64,000 nucleotides of DNA from an uncultured Prevotellaceae bacterium (GTDB taxonomy: Bacteria; Bacteroidota; Bacteroidia; Bacteroidales; Muribaculaceae), in the NCBI GenBank assembly GCA_905207705.1, contig CAJLMA010000007.1, forward strand, positions 62,001 to 126,000, written 5' to 3'. Within the stretch, counting starts at the first letter, position 1, and each line of letters begins with the position of its first letter. The position numbers were made by a program, and so were the translations under genes. A model generated the notes under the pieces. That model searched no databases. It saw only the letters and a list, made by a program, of their open reading frames with translations, and was not told where the DNA came from. Positions 25,390 through 33,859 of this stretch are shown piece by piece.

Positions 25390-25566
25390 ACATTGCAAAT
25401 ATAATGATATTTTGCATAAAAAAGTAATTTAAAAAGTAAAAATACGCGCTTAATGTAAAATTATCTTAAAATATGCCTTGTCGAAATAAAAATGACAGCA
25501 TATTTCGTGGCGGCGCGTATCGCTTGCCTGTCGTTTAAGCAAATTTCTCGTGAATGAGCGGTGTCT

Positions 25567-26112
25567 TCATTTTGTTGAATTCGGAGCAAAAATGATTGTT
25601 TCACACCCCTCGAATTTGCCTTTTATTATGTCGTTGGCATATTCTATCGACATTTTGCGTGAGGACGGAGATTTCAGCCGGTAAAGTTCGATAAACGGAT
25701 CTTTGTATTTGATGTGGGACATCAACTCGTCGATTGACGGGGCTTTGTCCATTGCGGCATATTCCTCATAAGTGTAGTCGGTGAATACGGTGTTGGAAGA
25801 TATGCCCCTGCGGTCGAGCAAGTAGCCTTCAATAAGTTTTTGTGGCACGGCAAGAGTGCCGTTGTAGTACAGGTCGGACGGAGCGGGGTAGTTGGTGATT
25901 CGAGTCTTTGATTCGTCCATTGTCACCGGGACGAGATTGTCGTAGTTTCCTGCTGTTTTGTAAATAATCATTGGGGGTAATGCTGCCGCAGTTCCTACCA
26001 TTTTTTGTTCATAACGGAAACTTTGTCCTTCTGACGGGTCGGTTGTGCTGCCCGATGTTTTGCAAGATATTGCTGCCATTGCAAGGAATAATAGTATGAC
26101 GATCTGTTTCAT
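25567..26112 (-). CDS. Small lipoprotein of unknown function
   Basis: 181 residues from ATG 26112; an in-frame upstream ATG at 26136 would place eight extra residues before the signal peptide. The signal peptide ends in a lipobox (MAAISC, Cys ~17), so the protein is lipid-anchored. The mature part has no domain I recognise; near the C-terminus are SSRKMSIEYANDIIKG and a beta-strand ETIIFAPNS. It may be Bacteroidales-specific. It stands alone between two non-coding stretches. Confidence 0.75.
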   Translation of the reverse strand: MKQIVILLFLAMAAISCKTSGSTTDPSEGQSFRYEQKMVGTAAALPPMIIYKTAGNYDNLVPVTMDESKTRITNYPAPSDLYYNGTLAVPQKLIEGYLLDRRGISSNTVFTDYTYEEYAAMDKAPSIDELMSHIKYKDPFIELYRLKSPSSRKMSIEYANDIIKGKFEGCETIIFAPNSTK

Positions 26113-26183
26113 GATAGTAATTTTATCTGTTTCCAATTGTAAATATACGTTTTTTGTTTAAACGATAGAAACAAATTGTCGTA

Positions 26184-26199
26184 TGTTTCACATGAAACA
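26184..26199. promoter_or_regulatory. Degenerate parS-like palindrome
   Basis: TGTTTCACATGAAACA is a perfect 16-bp palindrome except at the centre, one base away from the parS consensus TGTTNCACGTGAAACA. It lies in the spacer upstream of the small lipoprotein gene. The change hits the central CG, which weakens the case. Confidence 0.3.
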
Positions 26200-26202
26200 A
26201 TC

Positions 26203-26242
26203 AAAAAAGACAGGACGAAGGAGTTCCCTCCTTCGTCCTGTC
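26203..26242 (-). terminator. Terminator after the C10 protease gene
   Basis: GACAGGACGAAGGAG with CTCCTTCGTCCTGTC, a 15-bp perfect stem around a 4-nt loop, then TTTTTT on the minus strand, 44 nt past the stop. One of the strongest terminators in the window. Confidence 0.9.
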
Positions 26243-26285
26243 CTATTGGCAGATGAAATATTTGCACGCAACGATGTTGCGATGG

Positions 26286-28748
26286 TTATTTCTTTATGAA
26301 TTTCAATGTGGATGAATTGTTTCCTGTCGTTATGCGCACGAAGTAGTTGCCGGCAGGCAGGTTTTCGACATTGATTTGCATTGACGATGAGCCGTCGCCG
26401 TTGTAGCTTCCTATTGTTGCGCCGGCAATGTTGAACAGTGTCACATTATCGATTGCTTCGGTTGCTGTCACGTTGACGATGTCATCGGCCGGGTTGGGGT
26501 ATACACCTGTTTTACCGGCATTTATTGTGCCTACGGCTCCGCCTTTGTTAGATAGTGTAAATGAACATGGTGGCAGGAGCATGCGGCTGCCGTCTTCGAG
26601 CATCAACATGTAGGACTCGCCATCTACGCCTTCGGTAAAGGTTCCGTAAAAATCCACGACTACGGTAGATTGTGGGTCGATTGCTATTTGTTTGGATGCA
26701 AATAACTTTATTTTAGAGCCTCCGCCGGCTGGATATAGATAGGCGTTTACTGAACCTAAATAGTCTGTATTTTCTGGGTTTGTAATCGTAGCCTGCAAGT
26801 GCATGTTGGTTGCATCAACGTTTTCATTCGACGGGATGAAAGTCGGAGCTCCGTTAAGCGAAATTTTAGGATTTCCCACTTTCACTTGAATCATGTCGTT
26901 GAGGGCTATTCCATCGCTTGTTATTAAAGCTAAGTAATATTGTCCGCTACCTTCAAATTCGATCTCTTGCGAAAGTGTAACAGTGACTTTTTCTCCGGCA
27001 GGAATCGTAACCACGCTGTAAGCAGCATAGTCGTATCCGTTATATACTATTTCTCCTGTGTTCATGTCGACAAGGCCGATTCCAAGTTCCTCGGAGAATG
27101 TTGAGGAGCCATTGTTGGATATAGTGGCTTCAACTTTGGCTTCAACTCCGTTGTCAATAATGGAGAGCAACGAAATGTTGTCGACATGTATGTTCTCTTG
27201 TGTTTTTACAGGAGCATTTTGCATGGTTACATTATCGCCGTCGACAACCATTTCCACATATTGGCTTCTTGTGTACCAGATGTGTATGTATTCTATGCCG
27301 TCGTCTTCATATTTGCGGTAAGCAGGATATACTTTGTATGTGCCGTCGGCTATGTTTGCCGGTATGTCAAATTGGATTACCGGTTGGTTTCCATACCACA
27401 TTGGCATTCTTGTCCTGCGTGTGGAGAATGTCTGTGAAACAACTTCCCCGTTCATGTCCTTGATGATTGCTCCAAGGTATATGTCGGCATCGTTGCAACC
27501 TTGATTGTAGCATATACCCATTGCGATTGAAGAACTGGAGCCTTTTGTGGCAGTTTTAGTATTGTCTTCAAGATTATCGCATGTAATCTCAAATGTAAGG
27601 GCATCGTCGGCTTCAGGCACTTTTACGTTGATTATGGCACCTTGAGTGTAATTGTAGCCACTGTTGGAGCCGGCACCTGTGCCTTGTTCTCCCGGATTCA
27701 GTGCTGCAAGACGGAAATAACCGTCCGACAGGCCTCTCCATCCCCAGTTGACGTGGAAATAGCCTTCGGTGTTGTATCCGTCGATGATGAAGGCATGGCC
27801 TCCGCCCGATGATTGTCCTGTGTAGAACACGGGACGTGCGGCATCGATTTCACCCTTTACGATAGATACCCATTCGTCATATTGGCGATAGTCACGGTTG
27901 ATGTATTGGATAGATCGTGAGTATCCGAAGTATTCTTGCAAGGCTATGGCCGGCATGAATGTCAACGCTCCGCTTGACCATCCGTATTCCATGTTCTGGG
28001 CGATTCCGCAATGGTACATGAGTTCGGCCACGGCATCTATCGATTCTTGGCTGCTGGTATCGTCATAAGTCCATTGCATCAAGTCCCACTTGTAATAAGT
28101 GTTTTCGAAGTCGGCTTTCAATTGAGTGCCGTTCCATGTGTAGTGGTTTTCGCCAGTTCCGTGTTCAGGATAGCGGTAATAGTACATCAGTTGGGCCAAT
28201 GCCGTTGCGGCGCATCCTGTAGCGGCACGTTCACCGCCATAGTTGGGCAGTACCGGGCACATGTTGTTGTAAGGCTCGGTTTGGTCCCATTGGGTCTTGA
28301 TGAGAGGCTCTACCTCGGTGTCGAATGTAGGAGCTGATGAGGCCGATGTGCTGATGCCGTTTTCGATGGCGTATTCTATCTGGCGGCCATATTCCGAAAG
28401 CCACCATTGCAAATTTTCGGGCAATTCCTCATAATTGAATGTACCGTTGTCGGCATAACCGAGGACAGGAGAGTCCACCATGTCATCGCCGGCAATTACG
28501 ACGTAACCTGCGTTGTTGCCGTTGTCGACTACATAGAGGAGGTTGGAATTGGTCTTTTTAGAGACTGCGGTGTAGGCAATCTTTGGTTGTGCGCCCATTG
28601 TCGAAGCTCCGAGCGATTGTGTCTTGGCCGAGTTGCCGACAAATTGGCGTGCCAAAGCTATCGCTTGAGCTTCGCTTATCTGTTCGGCTTGCATTGAGCC
28701 AAACCCACAGCATGCCAAGGCGAGTAATAGATAATATGATTTATTCAT
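26286..28748 (-). CDS. Secreted C10 (streptopain-type) cysteine protease
   Basis: 820 residues. Signal peptide 1-21; an inhibitory prodomain (~22-140); the C10 catalytic domain with nucleophile Cys179 (AATGCAATALAQLMYYY) and His318 (GGGHAFIIDGYN) followed by FHVNWGWRG. Several beta-sandwich modules then run to about residue 740. The last ~75 residues are a type IX secretion sorting domain: GVYPNPADD, then LPAGNYFVRITT and a basic end. The protein is therefore exported by the Por/T9SS system and likely surface-bound or secreted as a zymogen. A TACCTTTG -7 box is at 28822-28815. It is separated by hairpin 28923-28960 from the upstream adhesin/M6 operon. Confidence 0.93.
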   Translation of the reverse strand: MNKSYYLLLALACCGFGSMQAEQISEAQAIALARQFVGNSAKTQSLGASTMGAQPKIAYTAVSKKTNSNLLYVVDNGNNAGYVVIAGDDMVDSPVLGYADNGTFNYEELPENLQWWLSEYGRQIEYAIENGISTSASSAPTFDTEVEPLIKTQWDQTEPYNNMCPVLPNYGGERAATGCAATALAQLMYYYRYPEHGTGENHYTWNGTQLKADFENTYYKWDLMQWTYDDTSSQESIDAVAELMYHCGIAQNMEYGWSSGALTFMPAIALQEYFGYSRSIQYINRDYRQYDEWVSIVKGEIDAARPVFYTGQSSGGGHAFIIDGYNTEGYFHVNWGWRGLSDGYFRLAALNPGEQGTGAGSNSGYNYTQGAIINVKVPEADDALTFEITCDNLEDNTKTATKGSSSSIAMGICYNQGCNDADIYLGAIIKDMNGEVVSQTFSTRRTRMPMWYGNQPVIQFDIPANIADGTYKVYPAYRKYEDDGIEYIHIWYTRSQYVEMVVDGDNVTMQNAPVKTQENIHVDNISLLSIIDNGVEAKVEATISNNGSSTFSEELGIGLVDMNTGEIVYNGYDYAAYSVVTIPAGEKVTVTLSQEIEFEGSGQYYLALITSDGIALNDMIQVKVGNPKISLNGAPTFIPSNENVDATNMHLQATITNPENTDYLGSVNAYLYPAGGGSKIKLFASKQIAIDPQSTVVVDFYGTFTEGVDGESYMLMLEDGSRMLLPPCSFTLSNKGGAVGTINAGKTGVYPNPADDIVNVTATEAIDNVTLFNIAGATIGSYNGDGSSSMQINVENLPAGNYFVRITTGNNSSTLKFIKK

Positions 28749-28814
28749 TGAGGTAAAAAAGTTATAGTTATTTCTAAAGATTGTGGTATAATTAAGCTAT
28801 AATAATTTCGGATG

Positions 28815-28822
28815 CAAAGGTA
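28815..28822 (-). promoter_or_regulatory. -7 element for the C10 protease gene
   Basis: TACCTTTG on the minus strand, 66 nt before ATG 28748; no clear -33. Confidence 0.5.
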
Positions 28823-28922
28823 TGTAAAATTGTGGGTATTTTTAGAAATTACAATAATTTTTGTCCGAATTGTTGCCAATATTATGTCTATTTGTAATCT
28901 TTTTTATTTCTATTTGCAAAGA

Positions 28923-28960
28923 ACGGGCGGCATGCGTAGATTTTTTTGCATGCCGCCCGT
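28923..28960 (-). terminator. Hairpin terminating the adhesin-M6-FN3 operon
   Basis: ACGGGCGGCATGC with GCATGCCGCCCGT, 13 bp perfect, with an A-rich loop on the minus strand, 40 nt past the stop at 29000. Only TTCTTTG follows, so the U-tract is poor but the stem is very stable. Confidence 0.65.
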
Positions 28961-28999
28961 CAAATTATGTCGTGTCGCCTATTGCGATGAGTTGGGATA

Positions 29000-30997
29000 T
29001 CATCTTACGATGACCTTGAAAGCCGTGCCGCCTATCTTGACAATATATATGCCGGCTTTCATGTCGATAGTGTTGCTGCCATGATTCAAGTCGAACCTGC
29101 CTGCAAGGCTTCCGGCAATGGTGTAAATTTCTGCTTCTTGTGCATCGGCAGTTTCGATGTTCAAGGTCCCAACAGAGCCAAAGACTTTCACATTGGCATC
29201 GGTTTCGTTTATTTCCACGCTGCCGTTTTCTCCAACAAATATTTCTTTCGATGGGTCAGAATAAATATATTCTTCTTCACCGTTGGTGACGGCAGTGACG
29301 GTATAAGACAGGTTCTCTCCGTTACGCTTGCCGGGTGTTTCTATATACAGCGATGTCCCATAGGCTACATCGGCCGAGTACATGCGTGCTACTATGTCGC
29401 CTGCGTTCATTTCGCGTGTTATGGTCACGTCATCAATGAAAAGTATGGCATTGGTGCCGTATGGGTCGTTTGTATCGGCGTAGGTGATGACAAAATAGAA
29501 ACTGTCGTAGTTGTAGGTGCTGAACGTGAATTCATACTCAGATGTGGTTCCGTTTGTGATGGTCTTGCGCTGCCAATCGGAATTTTCTCCGCTTGTCGCA
29601 TCGGCTACAAGCACTCCTATTTCGGCAGCCGAGGAGCAGTTGACACCCATTGCCGAGATTTTTACTTTTGCCGTTCCTGCGGCTTTTGATGAAATGGCAT
29701 AGACAGGGGTGTAGAGGAATGAGTATTGTCCACTTATGGAGTAATAGTTTTTAAGTCCTATCATTCCATTGGCCATCACCGATGTTATGGCTTCCCAGTT
29801 AGGATATTTTGTATATTCGTCGAGCAATGTTTGCAATTGGTTGTAGGCCGGTGTTGAAGTGGTTCCTTCTGTGATGCCATTGAAATCTTCTTTTTCGAGC
29901 GTGTAAGTGCCCGAGATTGGCATCGTGTAGTAGGAAATCGTGCTCAACGAGTAAAATATGGCATTGTCGGCGGCCTCCCAGTTGGCACGGAATCCGGCAT
30001 CGCTTACTTCGGTGGCAGGCAAGGCTACGGGAGAGCCTACGCTTGTAGACGGGGCTTTTACGCACACTTGCGCCGATTCGGCCGACACGTCAACTCCGTC
30101 GGTGGCTTTTACTGTATAGAAATACAATGTGCCTTCGTCCAGGCCTTCAACTGTGTAGGATGTCCCTTCTACTTCCTTGTCTTGGATAAAATATTGCCTT
30201 GCATTGTTGCTGTCGTAGCTGAATACATTGAGGAAGTAGGCTGTGGCGGTAGTTACGGCATTCCAGTTGGCCGTGAATCCAGTGGCAGTGATGTCGGAAG
30301 CTGCTGCCGCGATTGGGGCAGAAATTGGCATGTCGGGTTCTTCGCTTGAGCCTGCGACTTGCTCTATCACAATGTCGTCGATAAACATCTCGGTTTCACC
30401 GTAGAATTGTATCAAGGTCGTTTTTGTACCGCCCGAAGCATTCAATGTGAATGTTTTCCAAGTTGTGTTTATCGTTGCATAACCACCTTCTGGGTCTCCA
30501 TATATATCTCCATAGAAAACATAGGCATTGGTGGTACCTGTTTTTGTCCTTGCCGAGAATGTTATTGTGAAATTGCCGTTGTCGTCTGTCAAGTCGAGAA
30601 CAGGTGTCGCTAAGACAGCATTCGTGCCATTGGCTAGGTAGCAACATCCTCCGGCCTGAAAGGCTTCTATTGCCGACCATCCATAGGTGTGCACATAATC
30701 ACGCATTATGGTCTGATCGTCGTTTATGATGTTGGTCATGTCGGGCTGATCGATGGAGCCGGCAGCAAACAGACTGAAATCTTCGCTTATCACGACCGAC
30801 GTTTCTTCGTCGGTATAGGTTGCAACCTGTGAGATGGCTTTCATGCTTGGCGCAGTATGGCGTTGTATGGCCGATGTGGGAAGCGTGTAGGCCGCATCGA
30901 GGCGCAATTGATTGATTTGGGCTGTCGGTGTCGCGGCTTGTGCGCAAGTGAAAGAAATTGCCGCTACGGCAGCCACCGTCAAGATATTTGAGTTCAT
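29000..30997 (-). CDS. Secreted fibronectin type III-like protein with sorting-type C-terminus
   Basis: 665 residues. Signal peptide 1-21. A jelly-roll-like 'choice-of-anchor' segment (residues ~75-215, TYGWSAIEAFQAGG.., MFIDDIVIEQVAG) is followed by an FN3 domain (~225-318, ITATGFTANWNAV..YFYTVKATDG). A second FN3-like domain begins near residue 330 but has a second lectin-like segment inserted after its first strands (VYAISSKAAGTAKV.., LFIDDVTITREMN). The C-terminal ~60 residues end MKAGIYIVKIGGTAFKVIVR-like, resembling a T9SS sorting domain. No catalytic motif is seen; an adhesin or glycan-binding role is inferred. Its ATG overlaps the stop of the M6 protease gene (TAATG). Confidence 0.75.
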   Translation of the reverse strand: MNSNILTVAAVAAISFTCAQAATPTAQINQLRLDAAYTLPTSAIQRHTAPSMKAISQVATYTDEETSVVISEDFSLFAAGSIDQPDMTNIINDDQTIMRDYVHTYGWSAIEAFQAGGCCYLANGTNAVLATPVLDLTDDNGNFTITFSARTKTGTTNAYVFYGDIYGDPEGGYATINTTWKTFTLNASGGTKTTLIQFYGETEMFIDDIVIEQVAGSSEEPDMPISAPIAAAASDITATGFTANWNAVTTATAYFLNVFSYDSNNARQYFIQDKEVEGTSYTVEGLDEGTLYFYTVKATDGVDVSAESAQVCVKAPSTSVGSPVALPATEVSDAGFRANWEAADNAIFYSLSTISYYTMPISGTYTLEKEDFNGITEGTTSTPAYNQLQTLLDEYTKYPNWEAITSVMANGMIGLKNYYSISGQYSFLYTPVYAISSKAAGTAKVKISAMGVNCSSAAEIGVLVADATSGENSDWQRKTITNGTTSEYEFTFSTYNYDSFYFVITYADTNDPYGTNAILFIDDVTITREMNAGDIVARMYSADVAYGTSLYIETPGKRNGENLSYTVTAVTNGEEEYIYSDPSKEIFVGENGSVEINETDANVKVFGSVGTLNIETADAQEAEIYTIAGSLAGRFDLNHGSNTIDMKAGIYIVKIGGTAFKVIVR

Positions 30998-33840
30998 TAT
31001 TGTTTTACAATTATTTTTTCAATTTTTATTTCATTGTCGTATTCGGCTTTTACCAGATACAATCCACATTCCGGAACTTGGAATGAAGTTTCTCCTGCCG
31101 TAGCGATGCCGGTAGATATGACTTTTCCATCGGCAGTGTATATGTGTACCATAGCTTCATGCTCGGTTGTAACCGTTATTGAGCGTTCTTTCGATGAGAT
31201 GGCAATAGGGGTGTCGGCCAATGAACTTTCAACACCCGACACATACAGGGAGCGTTCGATGAGTCGCGACTCGTTATTGCCTTCATATAGGCATGCTATT
31301 CCATATTTGTGAGTTCCGCCTACTACATTCTCATCTATGTATATGCTTGTCGAAGAGAATCCTATCAACTCATCGTCACGGTAGATGTTGAACCCGACAG
31401 GATAATAAGTGTCACGCATCGGGTCGTAGTCCCCGTCAAACTCTGGTTGCTCTCCGGCAACGAAATCCGATTCGTCTATCGTCGGGGCTGAGAGTTCGGC
31501 TCCGAGGAACACATTGTACTCAAGCATGTCGCTGCTCCAATCCTCACCACCGATTCTGACAATATTGCCAAGGTCATTGACCGGGGTGCTGTTGTCGCAA
31601 ACGATGAGCACAGATCCTATTGTGGTATTTACGTTGATGCCAATGAGGTAGTCATAACCGGCTTCGATGGTGACAGGCGACAAGAGCTTTTTCTCGTTCC
31701 ACCTACCCGAAGCATATTCCGAAGCATTTCGCTCGCTTATCAATTCAAATTCGTCATTTCCCGCCAGGCTTCTCCATACGCACACTTTATAGCTGGTGTT
31801 TGCCGGATCGGTCAAGGGTAAGAACTTGATGACAGATATTTCATATCCTATGTAAGCCTTCAAGTCGGAAGCGTTAAAGCGTTGGGCAACATCCATTTCC
31901 GAGCCTGTCAAGTATTGGTATATTATATTCAGGTCACTGGAGCCGTCGCTTGAACGTGAAAGATGTGTGTTCAGGTCCCATCTTAGTACCACATTGTTTT
32001 CATTGACACTTGTGGACATGTTTGTGATTATGCTTCCAGGCACTACCACCAATTGTTCCTCGAATGGAGAAACTTTGCCGTCATTGTATAGGACATCGAC
32101 TTGATAGGTAGCAGAGGTGCTTGCAAGTGTGTTGTCTACAAATGATGTTTCGGTCGTTTCGGCAAGCATGGAGTTGTTTCTGAACACACGATACGTTTGC
32201 ACGTCGGAATTTGTCGGGGCTTCCCACGATAATGTGACGATTCCCCTGCGGGCGGCGGCAGTGAAGTTTTGTACCGGAGCAGGGATGTCGCCGGCATTGT
32301 AGGTGAATGAAACGAGTCCGTTGTTCTCGGAGATGTTGTCAATGAACGAGTATGCCGGCTTGCCGTCGTTGGAAATGTAGGACGGAGTGGAATTCTCCGA
32401 GAATGCCGTTTTTTGGCTTGTTCCCGGGAAAGGTGCGCCTGCCGAGTTTATGTCGCCATAAGATGCCGGTGTAGTACCAGGATTGGATGATGCCGAGGCA
32501 CATACGGTGTAAAGTCCTTGCTCGGCTCCCGAGTTTACAGTGTTGACGAATGCCGTGTTTCTCATTCGGTTTTCGTCGGCATGATAAAGAATGAGTCCAT
32601 GACCAGGAATTGCGCGGTCAAATCCCTCTTGTTGGCGATTTTCGGCAATGTAATAATCTCCGTCGCGCATTGTCGGGAGCAGGTATGCGGCAGGCTGTGA
32701 AGATGCGGCAGGAATGTCGCTGACATTGGCAGTCCCATTCAATATTATAGGATCAACCCATCCGAATTGTATCTTTTGCCACATATTATAGTGTGCCGGA
32801 GAATCACCTGGCGACAAATATTCGTTCCAGTTTCCACCGGCCATTAGGTCCCATTCTCCGGTTCCTTCAAAGTAGCCGTTGCTTTCGTAATCCACATCGT
32901 AGAAGTCGGGAGCTCCGAGATTGTGCCCGAATTCATGACAAAGCACACCTACGGTAGACATTTGAGGCGTGGGCAGTTTGCGCAACAACTCGGGTTGGAT
33001 GGTGTAGGTGCGGACTTGTATGCCGTCAAGGTATATGCCTTGCACTTCCGAGCTGTGCGACCATATATCGCTGTAATCAGCTGATGATTCTTGTCCCATT
33101 CCTTGATGGATTATTGATAGTCCGTCCAACTCTCCGTCTCCGTCGTTGTCAAATTGTGTCAGGTCGAGTCCGAATTGCGAATCGGCAGTGATGAGAGCCT
33201 CGCTGATGAGGTCGGTCATGTCCTCGGTGCTGTACATCGATTTGCTTCGCGACAATTGTATCCAACCGATAACGGTGACTTCGATGTCGAGCTGTCCGTA
33301 GGAGTTTTCCATGTAGAAATCATGGAAACTGCCAGTTCCGTTGTAGTTTTCGGCATTCATCAAGGCATCGAAATCGGCCGGTTGGAATGTCGTTTCGGTG
33401 TCGGCAAAATTTACAAGGAGCATGAGCAACTTGTTTTTCCCGGTAGACGGGAATGTGCTCTGTAACTGCAAGCTACTGTTGCCGCTTTGGCTTGCCTTTG
33501 TATCGGCAACCGATGGCAGCGAGTTGGCTTTGAGCAATTTCAACCTTGTCGCTGCTGCAGCATCATTCCCTGCATAAGGGATCTTAGATGCCACTATCTT
33601 GCCGTTGTCGTTTATTTTGGCATACATCATGTAGCCGTTGTCGGCCTGTTCAAGCAAGTAGCCTTGTGGCGTTTCAATCCAATGTCGATGCTCATCGCCA
33701 CGGAGTCTTAATGTGACTGTCGTACCATCGGGTTGTGTATATGAAATATCTTTCGGAAATGCCGGAACTGAATGAACCGGCATTGTCCAAAAGATGTTCA
33801 TGAGACAGATTGCACAAAGTGCTTTCAAATAAAATTTCAT
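30997..33840 (-). CDS. Secreted M6-family metalloprotease (immune-inhibitor-A-like)
   Basis: 947 residues. A signal peptide (~1-25) and pro-region precede the M6 catalytic domain, whose zinc site is LCHEFGHNLGAPDFYD (HExxH at 302-306). The calcium-like loop DNDGDGELDG lies at 231-240. After the protease come an FN3 domain (~525-600, PVQNFTAAARRGIVTLSWEA), a 'choice-of-anchor'-like module and a second FN3-like strand set. The C-terminus ends CGLYLVKAEYDNEIKIEKI-type, resembling a T9SS sorting domain. It is the middle gene of a three-gene operon: 19 bp after the two-domain adhesin gene and overlapping the next gene by one base. Confidence 0.92.
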   Translation of the reverse strand: MKFYLKALCAICLMNIFWTMPVHSVPAFPKDISYTQPDGTTVTLRLRGDEHRHWIETPQGYLLEQADNGYMMYAKINDNGKIVASKIPYAGNDAAAATRLKLLKANSLPSVADTKASQSGNSSLQLQSTFPSTGKNKLLMLLVNFADTETTFQPADFDALMNAENYNGTGSFHDFYMENSYGQLDIEVTVIGWIQLSRSKSMYSTEDMTDLISEALITADSQFGLDLTQFDNDGDGELDGLSIIHQGMGQESSADYSDIWSHSSEVQGIYLDGIQVRTYTIQPELLRKLPTPQMSTVGVLCHEFGHNLGAPDFYDVDYESNGYFEGTGEWDLMAGGNWNEYLSPGDSPAHYNMWQKIQFGWVDPIILNGTANVSDIPAASSQPAAYLLPTMRDGDYYIAENRQQEGFDRAIPGHGLILYHADENRMRNTAFVNTVNSGAEQGLYTVCASASSNPGTTPASYGDINSAGAPFPGTSQKTAFSENSTPSYISNDGKPAYSFIDNISENNGLVSFTYNAGDIPAPVQNFTAAARRGIVTLSWEAPTNSDVQTYRVFRNNSMLAETTETSFVDNTLASTSATYQVDVLYNDGKVSPFEEQLVVVPGSIITNMSTSVNENNVVLRWDLNTHLSRSSDGSSDLNIIYQYLTGSEMDVAQRFNASDLKAYIGYEISVIKFLPLTDPANTSYKVCVWRSLAGNDEFELISERNASEYASGRWNEKKLLSPVTIEAGYDYLIGINVNTTIGSVLIVCDNSTPVNDLGNIVRIGGEDWSSDMLEYNVFLGAELSAPTIDESDFVAGEQPEFDGDYDPMRDTYYPVGFNIYRDDELIGFSSTSIYIDENVVGGTHKYGIACLYEGNNESRLIERSLYVSGVESSLADTPIAISSKERSITVTTEHEAMVHIYTADGKVISTGIATAGETSFQVPECGLYLVKAEYDNEIKIEKIIVKQ

Positions 33841-33859
33841 CTATCTTGTCGTGTCAAAA

